64,000 nt of DNA from Diplocloster agilis (GCF_019042275.1 NZ_JAHQCW010000027.1:25316-89315); one strand, 5' to 3'; positions 1-8,560 are shown, counted from the stretch's first letter. Notes: generated by a model from the letters alone, not told the origin. Translations and numbers: made by a program.

Positions 1-1
1 G

Positions 2-127
2 TTCGGCGCGGCGCTGGAAGCCGGGCATCACAGTCCGGAATTTGATTTTGACGAACAGGTGCTGATGAAAGCCCTTAGAGTATTGTACCGGATGGCTTGT
101 GTGCTTCAACCGGCCGGGGAGGGCTGA
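2..127 (+). CDS. M20-family amidohydrolase/peptidase, C-terminal end (partial)
   Basis: Only the last 41 codons lie in the window; the gene starts upstream. The reading frame contains HHSPEFDFDEQVL followed by an amphipathic helix rich in Leu, Ala and Met and ends in TGA. That is the typical C-terminus of M20D amidohydrolases (hippurate or aminoacyl-aminobenzoate hydrolase type), where a conserved 'H-x-P-x-F-D-x-D-E' segment precedes the final helix of the catalytic domain. The enzyme would be a cytoplasmic zinc-dependent amide hydrolase, but the metal ligands are outside the window. The following fragment (128-271) continues in the same frame directly after the stop, so the end of this gene may be a deletion junction. 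Identification rests on a short motif. Confidence 0.5.
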   Translation, partial: FGAALEAGHHSPEFDFDEQVLMKALRVLYRMACVLQPAGEG

Positions 128-271
128 GTGTTTACACTGCCTAACGGAGAAAAATACAAATGGCCAACGGAGGAAAAGATAATGGCTGATACTAAGAATG
201 AACAAGTGTGTGTGGATGAACTGTGTAAAGACATTCATAACATTATCGAAGAAATCGAGGTGGGTATATGA
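128..271 (+). pseudogene. fragment, probably the C-terminus of a type I methyltransferase subunit (HsdM)
   Basis: After the TGA of the upstream gene the same frame stays open for 47 codons (from GTG 128, or from ATG 182 for a 29-residue peptide) and ends with TGA overlapping the next ATG by four bases (ATGA). The peptide reads FTLPNGEKYKWPTEEKI, then an acidic helix ending EEIEVGI. I infer an HsdM tail from position: in Clostridia hsdM is often followed directly by rhuM and hsdS, and the next frame is a RhuM/HsdS remnant. No methyltransferase motif (NPPY or similar) is present, so the fragment cannot be active. It could also be an unrelated small ORF. Confidence 0.4.
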
Positions 272-621
272 AAAAGAAAAACGAGATTTCTATTGTGCGT
301 TCTTCGGCCGCAGAGTATCTTACTTTTTTAACTGCCACAGGACAAAGCGATGTGAATGCTGTTTATGCAGATGAAAATGTATGGTTAAGCCAAAAAATGA
401 TGGGATTGCTTTACAATGTAGAATCTCATACAGTCACGTACCATTTGCAGAAAGCTTTTAAAACAGGCGAATTGGATGAGAATTCAGTTACTCGAATTTT
501 TCGAGTAACTGCCAGCGATGGTAAAACATATGATACAAAGCATTATAATACCATGAGTAATTTAGAGGAACTCATTGCGGAGTTGTGTCCGAATGGTGTG
601 GAGTATACATGTGAAGAGTGA
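268..621 (+). pseudogene. RhuM N-terminus fused to HsdS N-terminus; remnant of a type I R-M locus
   Basis: The 117-residue frame is a chimera. Residues 1 to ~93 match the start of RhuM-family proteins (often found inside type I restriction operons): MKKKNEISIVRSS, then VWLSQKMMGLLYNV, then the RIFRVTASDGKTYDTKHYN segment. RhuM proteins normally continue for about 200 more residues. Here the frame switches at ~95 to MSNLEELIAELCPNGVEY, the characteristic beginning of HsdS specificity subunits ('L-x-E-L-I-A-E-L-C-P-x-G-V-E'), and stops a few codons later. An internal in-frame deletion has therefore joined rhuM to hsdS. No target-recognition domain, hsdR or full hsdM is present, so the system is dead here. 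The short peptide might still be translated. Confidence 0.75.
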
Positions 622-655
622 ATGGCAACAAGAATAACTGAAAATAGCAAACGAA

Positions 656-692
656 ACGACCATGCTTGAGCATTCTACTCTTGCATGGTCGT
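656..692. terminator. hairpin downstream of the restriction-locus remnant
   Basis: A perfect 10-bp stem, ACGACCATGC at 656-665 and GCATGGTCGT at 683-692, encloses a 17-nt loop. It sits 35 nt after the stop of the chimeric frame and before the efflux operon. The tail on the plus strand (CTTCTGTCTGC...TTT) is T-rich but not a clean U-run, so it may act as a weak terminator. Confidence 0.5.
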
Positions 693-864
693 CTTCTGTC
701 TGCACTGTTTGAAGGAGCACCCCGCCCGCGCCCCAGGGTTCTTCCCGGACCTTAGTCAAAATTCCGCCAACATCTAATTTCATTGAATTTACATATAAAG
801 TTTATATTGAGTTTAAACAGGCGTGATAATTTACTGAAAGATCTTAGCAGAACGGAGGATTACG

Positions 865-2535
865 GTGAGAAATAAACAGGGTAAGGTTTGGAATTTTATA
901 AAACGTCATAGGAAGTTGGAAATCTCTTTGGTATTGATTGTGGTAGTAGGCGTGGTGATTGTTCAGGTAGTGAGCGCAATGGGGAGCAAAACCACCATGC
1001 CTGTGGATCTGCCGCAGCAGACAGCGGCCGTGGAAAGACGGGATCTGATGAATACGCTGAGCGCTACGGGGACGATCAAGAGCCAGGAACAAAAGGAGAT
1101 CAGTTCGACACTCCAGAATTATGAAGTGAAGACGGTTAACGTTGCGGTAGGCGATCAGGTGCAGGAGGGGGATGTGCTGCTGGAGTTCGACAGCACGGAT
1201 CTGGAAGATTCTTTGCAGCAGGCCAGGGATGAATTGTCAGTGGCCCAGGCGCAGAACAGCCTGAGCCTGAAATCCGCGCAAAGGGATCTGGAAAGCACCA
1301 AGACGAATGTGGAATATCAGACCCAGAGTGATGATCAGAAGGTAGAGAACGCGGAGCAGAATCTGGATGCGGCGCAGTCAAAAGCGGCGGATGCGGCGGC
1401 CCGGTATCAGGCGGCTGTGGACGATAAAAATGCGAAGAAAACGGCTTTGGATGAGGCAACTGCCGCTCAGGCAGTGCAGGAGGAAATCGAGGCGCTGACT
1501 AAGGCCTATGAGGAAGCTTCCGCAGCGGAACAGTCGGCAAAGGACGCCAGCGAGTCCGCGGATAATGCTGTAACGACCGCTCAGAACAACTATGATTCGG
1601 CTGTCACGGACCGGGCGAAAAGTTATGAAAGCAATGTGAGCAGTGTGGAGAAACAGGAAGATTCCGTTACGAATCAGAAGTTAAATAACGCGACAAACCT
1701 GACCAAACAGGAAGATTCCGTTCAGACCTATGAGGAGAATCTGGAGAAATGTACGGTGACGGCGCCATGGGCAGGAACGGTCACAGAAGTAAATGTAGAG
1801 GCCGGCGATACCTATACAAGCGGGACCCTGGTCAAAATCGAGGATTGCACAGGCTTTGTGGTAACTGCCAATATTGATGAATATGATATCAGCAAAATCA
1901 GCCAGGGTATGAAGGTGTATATAAAAACAGATGCCACCGGCGATGAGGAGCTGGTAGGGGAAGTGACTTTCGTATCCCCGGTACCGGTCAGCAGCAGTTC
2001 ATCCGGCGCCAGCGGCGGCATGACCACCAGTACGGATGCCTCCTACGAAATCAAAGTTTCGATTCTGACCCCTGCCGAGGAACTCAGGATCGGTATGACT
2101 GCGAAACTCAGTATTGTGCTGGAATCGGTGGAAAATGTGCTGGCGGTACCTTACGATGCGGTGCAGCAGAATGCAAACGGCGACAGCGTGATTTATGTGC
2201 TGGACGGCGGCAAAGGCCAGGATGAGGGGATACCGGATGGCGTAGAGCCGGAAGGAGCACAAGCCGGAGAAACTCAGACAGGAGAAACAACGGGGAAACA
2301 GAAGGCTCCCGCTGCGGACCAGTCAGTGCAGCAGAACCAGAGGGAAATCGTCGTTACCACCGGTCTGGAGACCGACTACTACATCGAAGTGCAAAGTGAT
2401 GAGCTCACCGAAGGAATGCAGGTGATTACCCCGACTTATTCCACAACAACCGGTACCAACAGCAGCTTTTCCATGCCCGATATGGGCGGCGGCATGATGG
2501 GCGGCGGTGGCGGCGGAATGCCGATGGGCCGATAG
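865..2535 (+). CDS. HlyD/MacA-type efflux adaptor protein (membrane fusion protein)
   Basis: This 556-residue protein links an ABC efflux pump to the cell envelope. Residues ~18-40 form one hydrophobic anchor. Lipoyl-like half-motifs lie at ~93-110 (VAVGDQVQEGDVLLEFD) and ~295-325 (TVTAPWAGTVTEVNVEAGD), separated by a long Ala/Gln/Glu/Lys coiled coil (~110-290). A beta-barrel domain follows. A hydrophilic Gly/Glu/Gln insert (~450-490) and a C-terminal Gly/Met tail (MGGGMMGGGGGGMPMGR) are unusual. Start is GTG 865 behind GGAGG. It heads an operon with the ATPase and MacB-like permease directly downstream, the arrangement of YknX/MacA systems. The exported substrate cannot be read from the sequence. 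Confidence 0.88.
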   Translation: MRNKQGKVWNFIKRHRKLEISLVLIVVVGVVIVQVVSAMGSKTTMPVDLPQQTAAVERRDLMNTLSATGTIKSQEQKEISSTLQNYEVKTVNVAVGDQVQEGDVLLEFDSTDLEDSLQQARDELSVAQAQNSLSLKSAQRDLESTKTNVEYQTQSDDQKVENAEQNLDAAQSKAADAAARYQAAVDDKNAKKTALDEATAAQAVQEEIEALTKAYEEASAAEQSAKDASESADNAVTTAQNNYDSAVTDRAKSYESNVSSVEKQEDSVTNQKLNNATNLTKQEDSVQTYEENLEKCTVTAPWAGTVTEVNVEAGDTYTSGTLVKIEDCTGFVVTANIDEYDISKISQGMKVYIKTDATGDEELVGEVTFVSPVPVSSSSSGASGGMTTSTDASYEIKVSILTPAEELRIGMTAKLSIVLESVENVLAVPYDAVQQNANGDSVIYVLDGGKGQDEGIPDGVEPEGAQAGETQTGETTGKQKAPAADQSVQQNQREIVVTTGLETDYYIEVQSDELTEGMQVITPTYSTTTGTNSSFSMPDMGGGMMGGGGGGMPMGR

Positions 2536-2544
2536 GAGGTCGCC

Positions 2545-3261
2545 ATGGAACAGGAAATCATGTTGGATTTACAAAATATAATTAAACGGTTCTATGTGGG
2601 GAAACCTAATGAGCTGGAGATTCTGCATGGAGTCAATCTGAAGATAAAGCGGGGGGAATTCGTATCCATTGTCGGCGCGTCGGGTTCCGGAAAATCGACT
2701 CTGATGAATATCATCGGCGCACTGGACCGTCCCACCAAGGGAGAATATCACCTGGACGGTATCGATATCTGTAAGGCGAAAGACAAGGAACTGTCCAGAA
2801 TCCGCAACCAGAAGATCGGGTTTATCTTCCAGACTTATAATCTGGTGGCCAGAACCAATGCGCTGCAAAATGTGGAACTCCCTATGCTCTATGGGCGCAA
2901 AGGGAGAACGGACCGGAGCAAAAGAGCGAAAGAGTTGTTGGAACTGGTCGGAATGGGTGATCGGATGAACCACAAGTCCGATGAACTCTCCGGCGGGCAG
3001 AAGCAGCGCGTAGCCATTGCCAGAGCCATGGCCAATGATCCGGCGATCCTGCTGGCCGATGAGCCTACCGGAGCGCTGGACTCCAAAACGGGCCGGCTGA
3101 TCATGGATATTTTTCACCGTCTGCATCAGGAGCAGAACAAAACCGTCATACTGATCACTCATTCCAATGAGCTGGCAGAAGAGACAGAGCGGATTCTGAC
3201 GATCAAGGACGGTCTGATCACCGGGGAAAGAAAGGGGAGTCTGTCCTATGCTGGTGCTTGA
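2545..3261 (+). CDS. ABC transporter ATP-binding protein, MacB/LolD/YknY type
   Basis: A 238-residue ATPase that powers the adjacent FtsX-type permease. Visible motifs are Walker [10 protein letters not shown] (~43-51), Q-loop (FIFQTYNL), signature [14 protein letters not shown], Walker [13 protein letters not shown] and the switch His in LITHSNE. The 'DEPTGALDS' form is typical of the MacB/LolD/FtsE branch. The gene follows the adaptor by 9 nt (AGGAGGTCGCC ATG) and its end overlaps the permease start by 14 nt, indicating translational coupling. Length is normal for the family. Confidence 0.93.
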   Translation: MEQEIMLDLQNIIKRFYVGKPNELEILHGVNLKIKRGEFVSIVGASGSGKSTLMNIIGALDRPTKGEYHLDGIDICKAKDKELSRIRNQKIGFIFQTYNLVARTNALQNVELPMLYGRKGRTDRSKRAKELLELVGMGDRMNHKSDELSGGQKQRVAIARAMANDPAILLADEPTGALDSKTGRLIMDIFHRLHQEQNKTVILITHSNELAEETERILTIKDGLITGERKGSLSYAGA

Positions 3262-4537
3262 AAATCTAAAACTCGCGGTGATGGGGCTTGTGACGAATAA
3301 GATGCGCGCCTTTCTGACCATGCTGGGCATCATCATCGGGATCGCCTCGGTTATCGCGATTGTGACGGTGGGAAATTCCCTGACGACGTCGATTACCGAA
3401 TCCATGCAGTCTATGGGCGCCAATAACATTACGGTAGGATTACAGCAAAAAAGTGAAGAAACCGAAGTATCTGAGAGCGGGATGGAGTTCCGCGGACCCG
3501 GACGGCAAAAGGAACCGGCGGATGAAGACCTGATCACCGACGAGATGCTGGAAGAACTGCGGGCGGAATATTCTGCGGAAATAGAAGCAGTTTCCCTCAC
3601 GGAGAGCGTCGGAAGCGGAACTGCCAAAGACGGGGAAAAATATGCCAATGTCAGTATAACCGGGGTCAATGACGGCTATTTTAAAACTGACGAGCTGACC
3701 CTGTTGAGCGGAAGAATGTTTCTGGATGTGGACCACGAGAAAGGTAAATCGGTAGCCATCGTATCGAATAAACTGGTCAACAATATGTTCGATGGAAATA
3801 ATCAGGCGGCCCTTGGCAGTACCATTGATGTCAACCTGGGAAGCCGCTATTATACCTATACGATCGTCGGCGTATATGAATACACGGAATCCAGCTTCGG
3901 CTTTTCCTCATCCTCCGAGGAGGATATCACTACGACACTCTATATCCCGCTGGAGACGGCAAAAAGCCAGAACCACTCCAGTGACGGTTATCAGCAGTTA
4001 ACATTGGTTACCAGCGTGGGCACGGACGCTACCCAGTTTTTGAACCAGGTCCAGTATTTCTTCGACAGCAGATACCGGAAAAACGAAGACTTCCAGGTAT
4101 CCGCCTATAGCATGGAGAGCATGGTATCTTCCATGACGGATATGCTCTCTACGGTATCCCTGGCTATCGCGGTAATCGCCGGAATCTCTCTGCTGGTGGG
4201 AGGAATCGGCGTGATGAACATCATGCTGGTATCCATCACGGAGCGGACCCGGGAGATCGGGACCCGTAAGGCGTTAGGCGCTACCAACGGTTCCATCCAG
4301 CTGCAATTTATCGTGGAGGCGGTTATTATTTGTTTGATCGGCGGGATGATTGGTATTATACTGGGAGTGGGACTGGGTTCGGTCGCAGCGAAGTTACTGG
4401 GCTATGCGGCCAAAGCATCTGTGCTCAGTATCGTTGTATCGGTGCTGTTTTCCATGGTGATCGGCGTGTTCTTCGGATTCTATCCGGCGAACAAAGCGGC
4501 GAAGCTGGACCCGATCGAAGCGCTGCGCTATGAATAG
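3248..4537 (+). CDS. ABC transporter permease, MacB/FtsX family
   Basis: A 429-residue membrane protein with the four-helix MacB layout: TM1 near residues 17-40 (MRAFLTMLGIIIGIASVIAIVTV), a large extracellular MacB-type domain to ~280, then three C-terminal helices with the conserved FtsX stretch GGIGVMNIMLVSITERTREIGTRKALGA. The protein ends FGFYPANKAAKLDPIEALRYE, the usual FtsX-domain ending. Together with the preceding adaptor and ATPase it forms a mechanotransmission-type exporter, in Gram-positives often for peptides or antimicrobials (YknXYZ protects against SdpC; that is family knowledge). The two-component genes follow within 20 nt. Confidence 0.92.
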   Translation: MLVLENLKLAVMGLVTNKMRAFLTMLGIIIGIASVIAIVTVGNSLTTSITESMQSMGANNITVGLQQKSEETEVSESGMEFRGPGRQKEPADEDLITDEMLEELRAEYSAEIEAVSLTESVGSGTAKDGEKYANVSITGVNDGYFKTDELTLLSGRMFLDVDHEKGKSVAIVSNKLVNNMFDGNNQAALGSTIDVNLGSRYYTYTIVGVYEYTESSFGFSSSSEEDITTTLYIPLETAKSQNHSSDGYQQLTLVTSVGTDATQFLNQVQYFFDSRYRKNEDFQVSAYSMESMVSSMTDMLSTVSLAIAVIAGISLLVGGIGVMNIMLVSITERTREIGTRKALGATNGSIQLQFIVEAVIICLIGGMIGIILGVGLGSVAAKLLGYAAKASVLSIVVSVLFSMVIGVFFGFYPANKAAKLDPIEALRYE

Positions 4538-4556
4538 ATGAGAGAGGACGATGGGA

Positions 4557-5234
4557 ATGAATACGATCTGTATTGCGGAAGACGATGCGCACATCCGCGG
4601 ACTTATGCTTGAGTACTTAAACCGGGAAGGTTTTCGGATTCTGGAAGCAAACGACGGCCGGCAGGCGCTTCAGTGCCTGGAGAACCTGCAGGTGGATCTT
4701 CTGATAACGGATCTGATGATGCCCTGGATCAATGGAATCGAATTGATTACGGAAGTGCGCAAGATAGACCGGGATATCCCGGTGTTGATTATAACGGCCA
4801 AAGAGATGTTTGAGGACAAAAAGATGGGCTTCCTGGCCGGGGCCGACGACTATATGGTAAAGCCCATCGACATGGACGAAATGGTACTGAGGGTCCGGGC
4901 GCTGCTGCGGCGCGCCAAATATGCCAGAGAACAGCGGATCGAATACCACGATACGGTACTGGACTACAATAACTATGGATTCTTTATCAAAGGCCAGCCC
5001 ATCGAGCTGGCGAGAAAGGAATTCGAGATCCTTTTCCTGTTCATGTCCAATCCCAACAAGATCTTCACACGTCAGCAGATCATGGACCACGTGTGGGGAA
5101 GGGACGCCAACAGCGTTGACCGGACGGTAGATGTGCATATCAACCGTATCCGTGATAAACTGGTAGACAACGAGGACATCAAAATCAGTACGGTAAGGGG
5201 ACTGGGCTATAAACTGGTAAGAAATTATGAATAA
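4557..5234 (+). CDS. OmpR/PhoB-family response regulator
   Basis: A transcription factor with an N-terminal receiver (~1-115) and a C-terminal winged helix (~125-225). The acidic pocket EDD is at the start, the phosphoacceptor Asp lies in LLITDLMMPW (~residue 52), Lys of the switch is in YMVKPID, and the DNA-binding helix region is DHVWGRDANSVDRTVDVHINRIRDKL. I chose ATG 4557 (225 residues) because GAGAGG at 4542-4547 is well spaced to it; ATG 4551 would be only 3 nt away. The stop overlaps the kinase start. It probably controls the upstream efflux genes, as such linked systems usually do. Confidence 0.9.
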   Translation: MNTICIAEDDAHIRGLMLEYLNREGFRILEANDGRQALQCLENLQVDLLITDLMMPWINGIELITEVRKIDRDIPVLIITAKEMFEDKKMGFLAGADDYMVKPIDMDEMVLRVRALLRRAKYAREQRIEYHDTVLDYNNYGFFIKGQPIELARKEFEILFLFMSNPNKIFTRQQIMDHVWGRDANSVDRTVDVHINRIRDKLVDNEDIKISTVRGLGYKLVRNYE

Positions 5235-6579
5235 ACATATTAAATTCTACAATTCCATAAGCTTTAAGCTGACGGTCATCGTTTTCCTGTCCTTTGCATT
5301 GACCAACCTGATATCCTCCGGTATCCTGAACCGGGTCGAACGGCCCAGGGTAGAGGGATTCATGGAGGAGCAGTTAAGAGGGAAACTTCTGGATTTTGAT
5401 AAAATATACAAGGAACTGGGAATACTTCCCAACGAGGCAGCCGAGTATTTCGCAGACCCTTCCATCGAGGTAAGGGTCTGTTCGGACGTCCGGGAACTGG
5501 TGAAAGAGGGCTTAATAAACGAGAATGAAGCCTTAGAGCTGGATAAAGGCGAACCAATGAACCTTTCGCCCGGCCAGGCCAGGAGGCTCCCATGCTCTAT
5601 CGGTAAAATCGGGAATCAGTTCGTAGTGATTTCCCCCCACATGATGCGAAACTTTGCCAGCCAATTTGACCGGTATCAGAAACTATTCATCCTGGTCACC
5701 ATGCTCTTAGGGCTGATGCTGGTCTGGCTGGTAGTCCATCTGGCGGTAAAAAGAATAAAAAAAGTCAATCAAGGAGTGACGGAGATTGCCGGAGGCAACT
5801 TTGACATCCTCCTTCCGGAGAAAGGGAACGACGAGATGTCCGAGCTTTCCCATAATTTTAACATCATGGCGGAAGAACTTCGGTCTAACGAATACCTGCA
5901 CAAAGAATTCGTCTCCTCCGTCTCCCACGAGTTCAAAACCCCCATCGCATCCATGAAAGGATACGCAAAGGCCCTAAAAGAGCAAGAACTAAGCCAAGAA
6001 AAGCGAACCGAATATCTGGACATACTCATCGAAGAAAGCGACAGGCTTTCGAATCTGGCGACGAACCTGTTAAGACTCTCAGAACTGAACCATCTAGTAA
6101 TCCAAAAACAATTCCAGACGATCCGGTTGGACGAACAGATCCGCGATATCCTCATCCGCCTGCAGAACAAATGGGAAGTAAAAGACCTGACCCTGGAACT
6201 TGAACTAGATGAAATCTCTTATTCCTGTGACGAAGAACTGCTCTACAATGTCTGGTACAACCTGCTCATAAACGCCATAAAATTCAGCCCCGCCGGCGGT
6301 ACCCTCTGGATCACCCTGAACCGGCGAGGCTCCCATATCCTATTCCGCGTCAAAGACGAAGGCCCGGGAATCGCGAAAGAGGATCAGGACCGCATCTTCC
6401 GCAACTTCTACAAAGTAGACCGGTCCAGAAACACAGAAGGCAACGGCCTGGGTCTGCCCCTGGCCCTAAAGATCATCCAGCTCCACAAAGGAACGATCCA
6501 AGTCGAAAGCGAACCCGGCAAAGGAGCCTCCTTCCTGGTCGAGCTTCCATCCGGCAAAGCTTCTAAAGAACAGGAATAA
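5227..6579 (+). CDS. sensor histidine kinase
   Basis: A 450-residue membrane kinase that phosphorylates the preceding regulator. TM1 is ~13-33, an extracellular sensor loop follows, TM2 is ~157-178, then HAMP, HisKA with the phospho-His in SSVSHEFKTPIASM (~237), and HATPase with N-box NLLINAIKFSPAGG, G1 DEGPGIA and G2 GNGLGLPLA. It overlaps the response regulator by 8 nt. From about 5900 to the end the codons become rich in A- and C-ending triplets (CTA, CAA, CGA, ATA), unlike the G-ending style of the first half and of the neighbours; this may reflect recombination in the catalytic half. Confidence 0.9.
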   Translation: MNKHIKFYNSISFKLTVIVFLSFALTNLISSGILNRVERPRVEGFMEEQLRGKLLDFDKIYKELGILPNEAAEYFADPSIEVRVCSDVRELVKEGLINENEALELDKGEPMNLSPGQARRLPCSIGKIGNQFVVISPHMMRNFASQFDRYQKLFILVTMLLGLMLVWLVVHLAVKRIKKVNQGVTEIAGGNFDILLPEKGNDEMSELSHNFNIMAEELRSNEYLHKEFVSSVSHEFKTPIASMKGYAKALKEQELSQEKRTEYLDILIEESDRLSNLATNLLRLSELNHLVIQKQFQTIRLDEQIRDILIRLQNKWEVKDLTLELELDEISYSCDEELLYNVWYNLLINAIKFSPAGGTLWITLNRRGSHILFRVKDEGPGIAKEDQDRIFRNFYKVDRSRNTEGNGLGLPLALKIIQLHKGTIQVESEPGKGASFLVELPSGKASKEQE

Positions 6580-6609
6580 ACCAATAGAATCTCAAATATC
6601 ACCAAAGAA

Positions 6610-6642
6610 GGAGCGGAAAGGAGCAAGGGGGGCCTCCGGGGC
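6610..6642 (+). repeat. left arm of long hairpin, cut off by the insertion element
   Basis: This 33-nt stretch (GGAGCGGAAAGGAGC...) is the exact reverse complement of 8528-8560. It is the outer part of a long inverted repeat whose remainder lies beyond the insertion element at 8313-8560. Its last ten bases, 6633-6642 CCTCCGGGGC, are the left copy of the target-site duplication. Confidence 0.9.
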
Positions 6643-8302
6643 CAATGTCATCAACTTAAGATTCTAAAAATTGCATAATACGTCTACTGGTATGCGACTG
6701 AAGTGGACAAATGACTTTTTTGCACAAAACAGTATTCCTATTTACTTTTGATAATAAAAATGGCATACTTTAATAAGCCTATCGGAGTAAGCTTCTTTAT
6801 AGACTATAAGAGCCTTAGATAGTACATCTAAGGTTACTTGGATAAAGAGATATTTTCGATGGCATTCGGAAAGAGCGTTCGATACTTCGTCCTGGGCGGA
6901 TGGGGGAACGCTCTTTTTGCGCTTTGTTTATGATCTGTGTGATTTTCAGAAGCATCCAGTCTTCTTTTTTCATAAATAATTGGTAATTCCCCACAAGCAA
7001 ACCAGTAAGAAAGTTACGGTTTGTCTGGTATTCATATTTCAGTCCTCTCCCCTGCGTACTCTTTAGGATTAAACAATCACTTTGGGATTTAAAAACAGCT
7101 ATCAGATTTGCCATAAAAAGAGATGCATAGAAATCCTGCCGGATCATGATCGGCTTTTTTCCAGAAAAATTTTCTAGTTTGATCTGCTGTTTCAGCTCAC
7201 GGTATTTCCCCTCAATCCCCCAGCGCCAATGGTATAGGTCCTTAAACTCCTCAACACTATAGGGCTCCATGATATTTGTAATAAGAACTTCCATCTCGCC
7301 TGTAGGAAGTAAAAACTTGATGACCCGCAAGTGGAAGAGTTCTTTTTTGTAAAAATAGGTGATTATTGTGTCTCCCTCACCTGCCTCATTCACCTTTTTT
7401 AAAAAAGAAGAAGAGCAGCGCATTAAAAAGAGGTAGTTATGGTGCCAAAGTTCACGAAGGAGTTCCCGGGAGGGATAGCCGCGGTCAAAGAGAATGATAG
7501 AACGTTTTCTGGAACCTGGTGTTGAAATATCATGGTTAAGAAGCGTCAGTGCTTGATTTTTTTCAGATTCATGGCAATGAGAGAGTATGGCATCCTCTAT
7601 GATGTCGTGAGAAAGGTCAAAGAGAACAGAGCTTTTGGCCATCGCGTATTCTGCGTTCTGGTTTTTCTGGGCAAGAAATTCTTTTCGGTTTTCCGGTGTA
7701 TTAGGCAGACGAAAGGTAGTACCGTCAATTGCCTTGACGCAATGTCCATGCCAGAGCTTCGGGTTACTATTCATAGATGCTAAAGAGCGGGAGAAACGGA
7801 AAATCTCCTGGAAGGCGGCATCGGAAATATGCCTTCGGGAAGCAGAAAAGGCTTGTTTAGAAACAGACACCGCTTTATGAGGAAAAGCCAGCGTCATAAA
7901 GGTATCCAGATCCGACGCGAGTGTATGGTTAGGGCAAGAAAGAAGGAAAGAAAAAATGGCAGGAAAAGAAAGTTTTCTGTTACGAGTGAAAGAATTCTCA
8001 CTATTACGATAAGTTTCACAAAACTCCTTAGAAGAGAATCTTTGTCTTACAGACGAGATGAAAGCATTAAGATTGTTATAAAAATCCATAAAAGCACCTC
8101 CAAAAAAGATTAAGGATAAAAAAGATATCCAAATCGATTTTTAGGTGCCATGAAAAAGTCAATGGGCATTTATAACAAGTTTTAAAGCCATTTTTATACA
8201 ACATGCACGAATTGTTATTATGCATGTTGTATATGGCTTTCTAGCACAATCTGAGATAATGAATACTATTTCAAAAAACAAATCCTTAAGTTGATGACAT
8301 TG
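6643..8302 (-). mobile_element. complete IS4-family insertion sequence (1660 bp)
   Basis: The element is bounded by perfect 18-bp inverted repeats: CAATGTCATCAACTTAAG at 6643-6660 and its complement CTTAAGTTGATGACATTG at 8285-8302. It is flanked by a 10-bp direct repeat, CCTCCGGGGC, at 6633-6642 and 8303-8312. It contains one transposase gene on the minus strand. Duplications of 10-12 bp and IRs of about this size are usual in IS4-family groups. Intact ends, intact target duplication and an uninterrupted transposase suggest recent insertion and possible activity. A ~190-nt noncoding segment lies between the transposase start and the right IR. Confidence 0.95.
6815..8089 (-). CDS. IS4-family transposase (DDE)
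   Basis: A 424-residue cut-and-paste transposase. The DDE catalytic residues are visible: first Asp in KAIDGTTFRLP (~125), second Asp in ILFDRGYPS (~202), and Glu in YHWRWGIEGKYRELKQQIKL, which is the Y-(2)-R-(3)-E-(6)-K signature of IS4 proteins. The N-terminal region is a helical DNA-binding part. The gene is complete and its length is normal for the family. It lies inside the 1660-bp element with intact ends. Confidence 0.93.
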   Translation of the reverse strand: MDFYNNLNAFISSVRQRFSSKEFCETYRNSENSFTRNRKLSFPAIFSFLLSCPNHTLASDLDTFMTLAFPHKAVSVSKQAFSASRRHISDAAFQEIFRFSRSLASMNSNPKLWHGHCVKAIDGTTFRLPNTPENRKEFLAQKNQNAEYAMAKSSVLFDLSHDIIEDAILSHCHESEKNQALTLLNHDISTPGSRKRSIILFDRGYPSRELLRELWHHNYLFLMRCSSSFLKKVNEAGEGDTIITYFYKKELFHLRVIKFLLPTGEMEVLITNIMEPYSVEEFKDLYHWRWGIEGKYRELKQQIKLENFSGKKPIMIRQDFYASLFMANLIAVFKSQSDCLILKSTQGRGLKYEYQTNRNFLTGLLVGNYQLFMKKEDWMLLKITQIINKAQKERSPIRPGRSIERSFRMPSKISLYPSNLRCTI

Positions 8303-8560
8303 CCTCCGGGGCGGGGGAGAAAAGTAACGGGCGCAGAATCGCTTGAGGCTGCGCCTTAGAACGGGTTACGCAGAAGAGGGAGAAACCTCGCAGGACCCGG
8401 GGCACTGTCTGAGCCGTACTTTGGCGAGTTTGCCCCGGGTCCTGCTAATCGGAGGTTTCGCCCTCTTCGGAGTTACCCGTTCTTAGGCGCGGCCGAAGCG
8501 ATTCTGCGCCCGTTACTTTTCTCCCCCGCCCCGGAGGCCCCCCTTGCTCCTTTCCGCTCC
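8303..8560. repeat. remainder of the ~280-nt long hairpin
   Basis: Without the insertion element, 6610-6642 joins 8313-8560 to give a 281-nt palindrome. The outer 65 bp pair perfectly (6610-6642 plus 8313-8344 against 8496-8560). The inner part pairs with interruptions (GCGCCTTAGAACGGGT against its partner near 8470-8490, GGACCCGGGGCA near 8393-8404 against TGCCCCGGGTCC near 8431-8442) down to a ~26-nt apex around 8405-8430. No ORF, transposase or terminator U-run belongs to it. It is much longer than an ordinary terminator and could be a non-autonomous mobile hairpin or a structured RNA. It separates the histidine kinase from the PadR operon. Confidence 0.85.

Noticed and set aside
2569..3669. 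Long open frame (366 codons) on the minus strand opposite the ABC ATPase and permease genes
   Set aside because: It is the shadow of two well-supported genes on the plus strand, has no ribosome site and encodes low-complexity Ser/Arg-rich sequence without family features.
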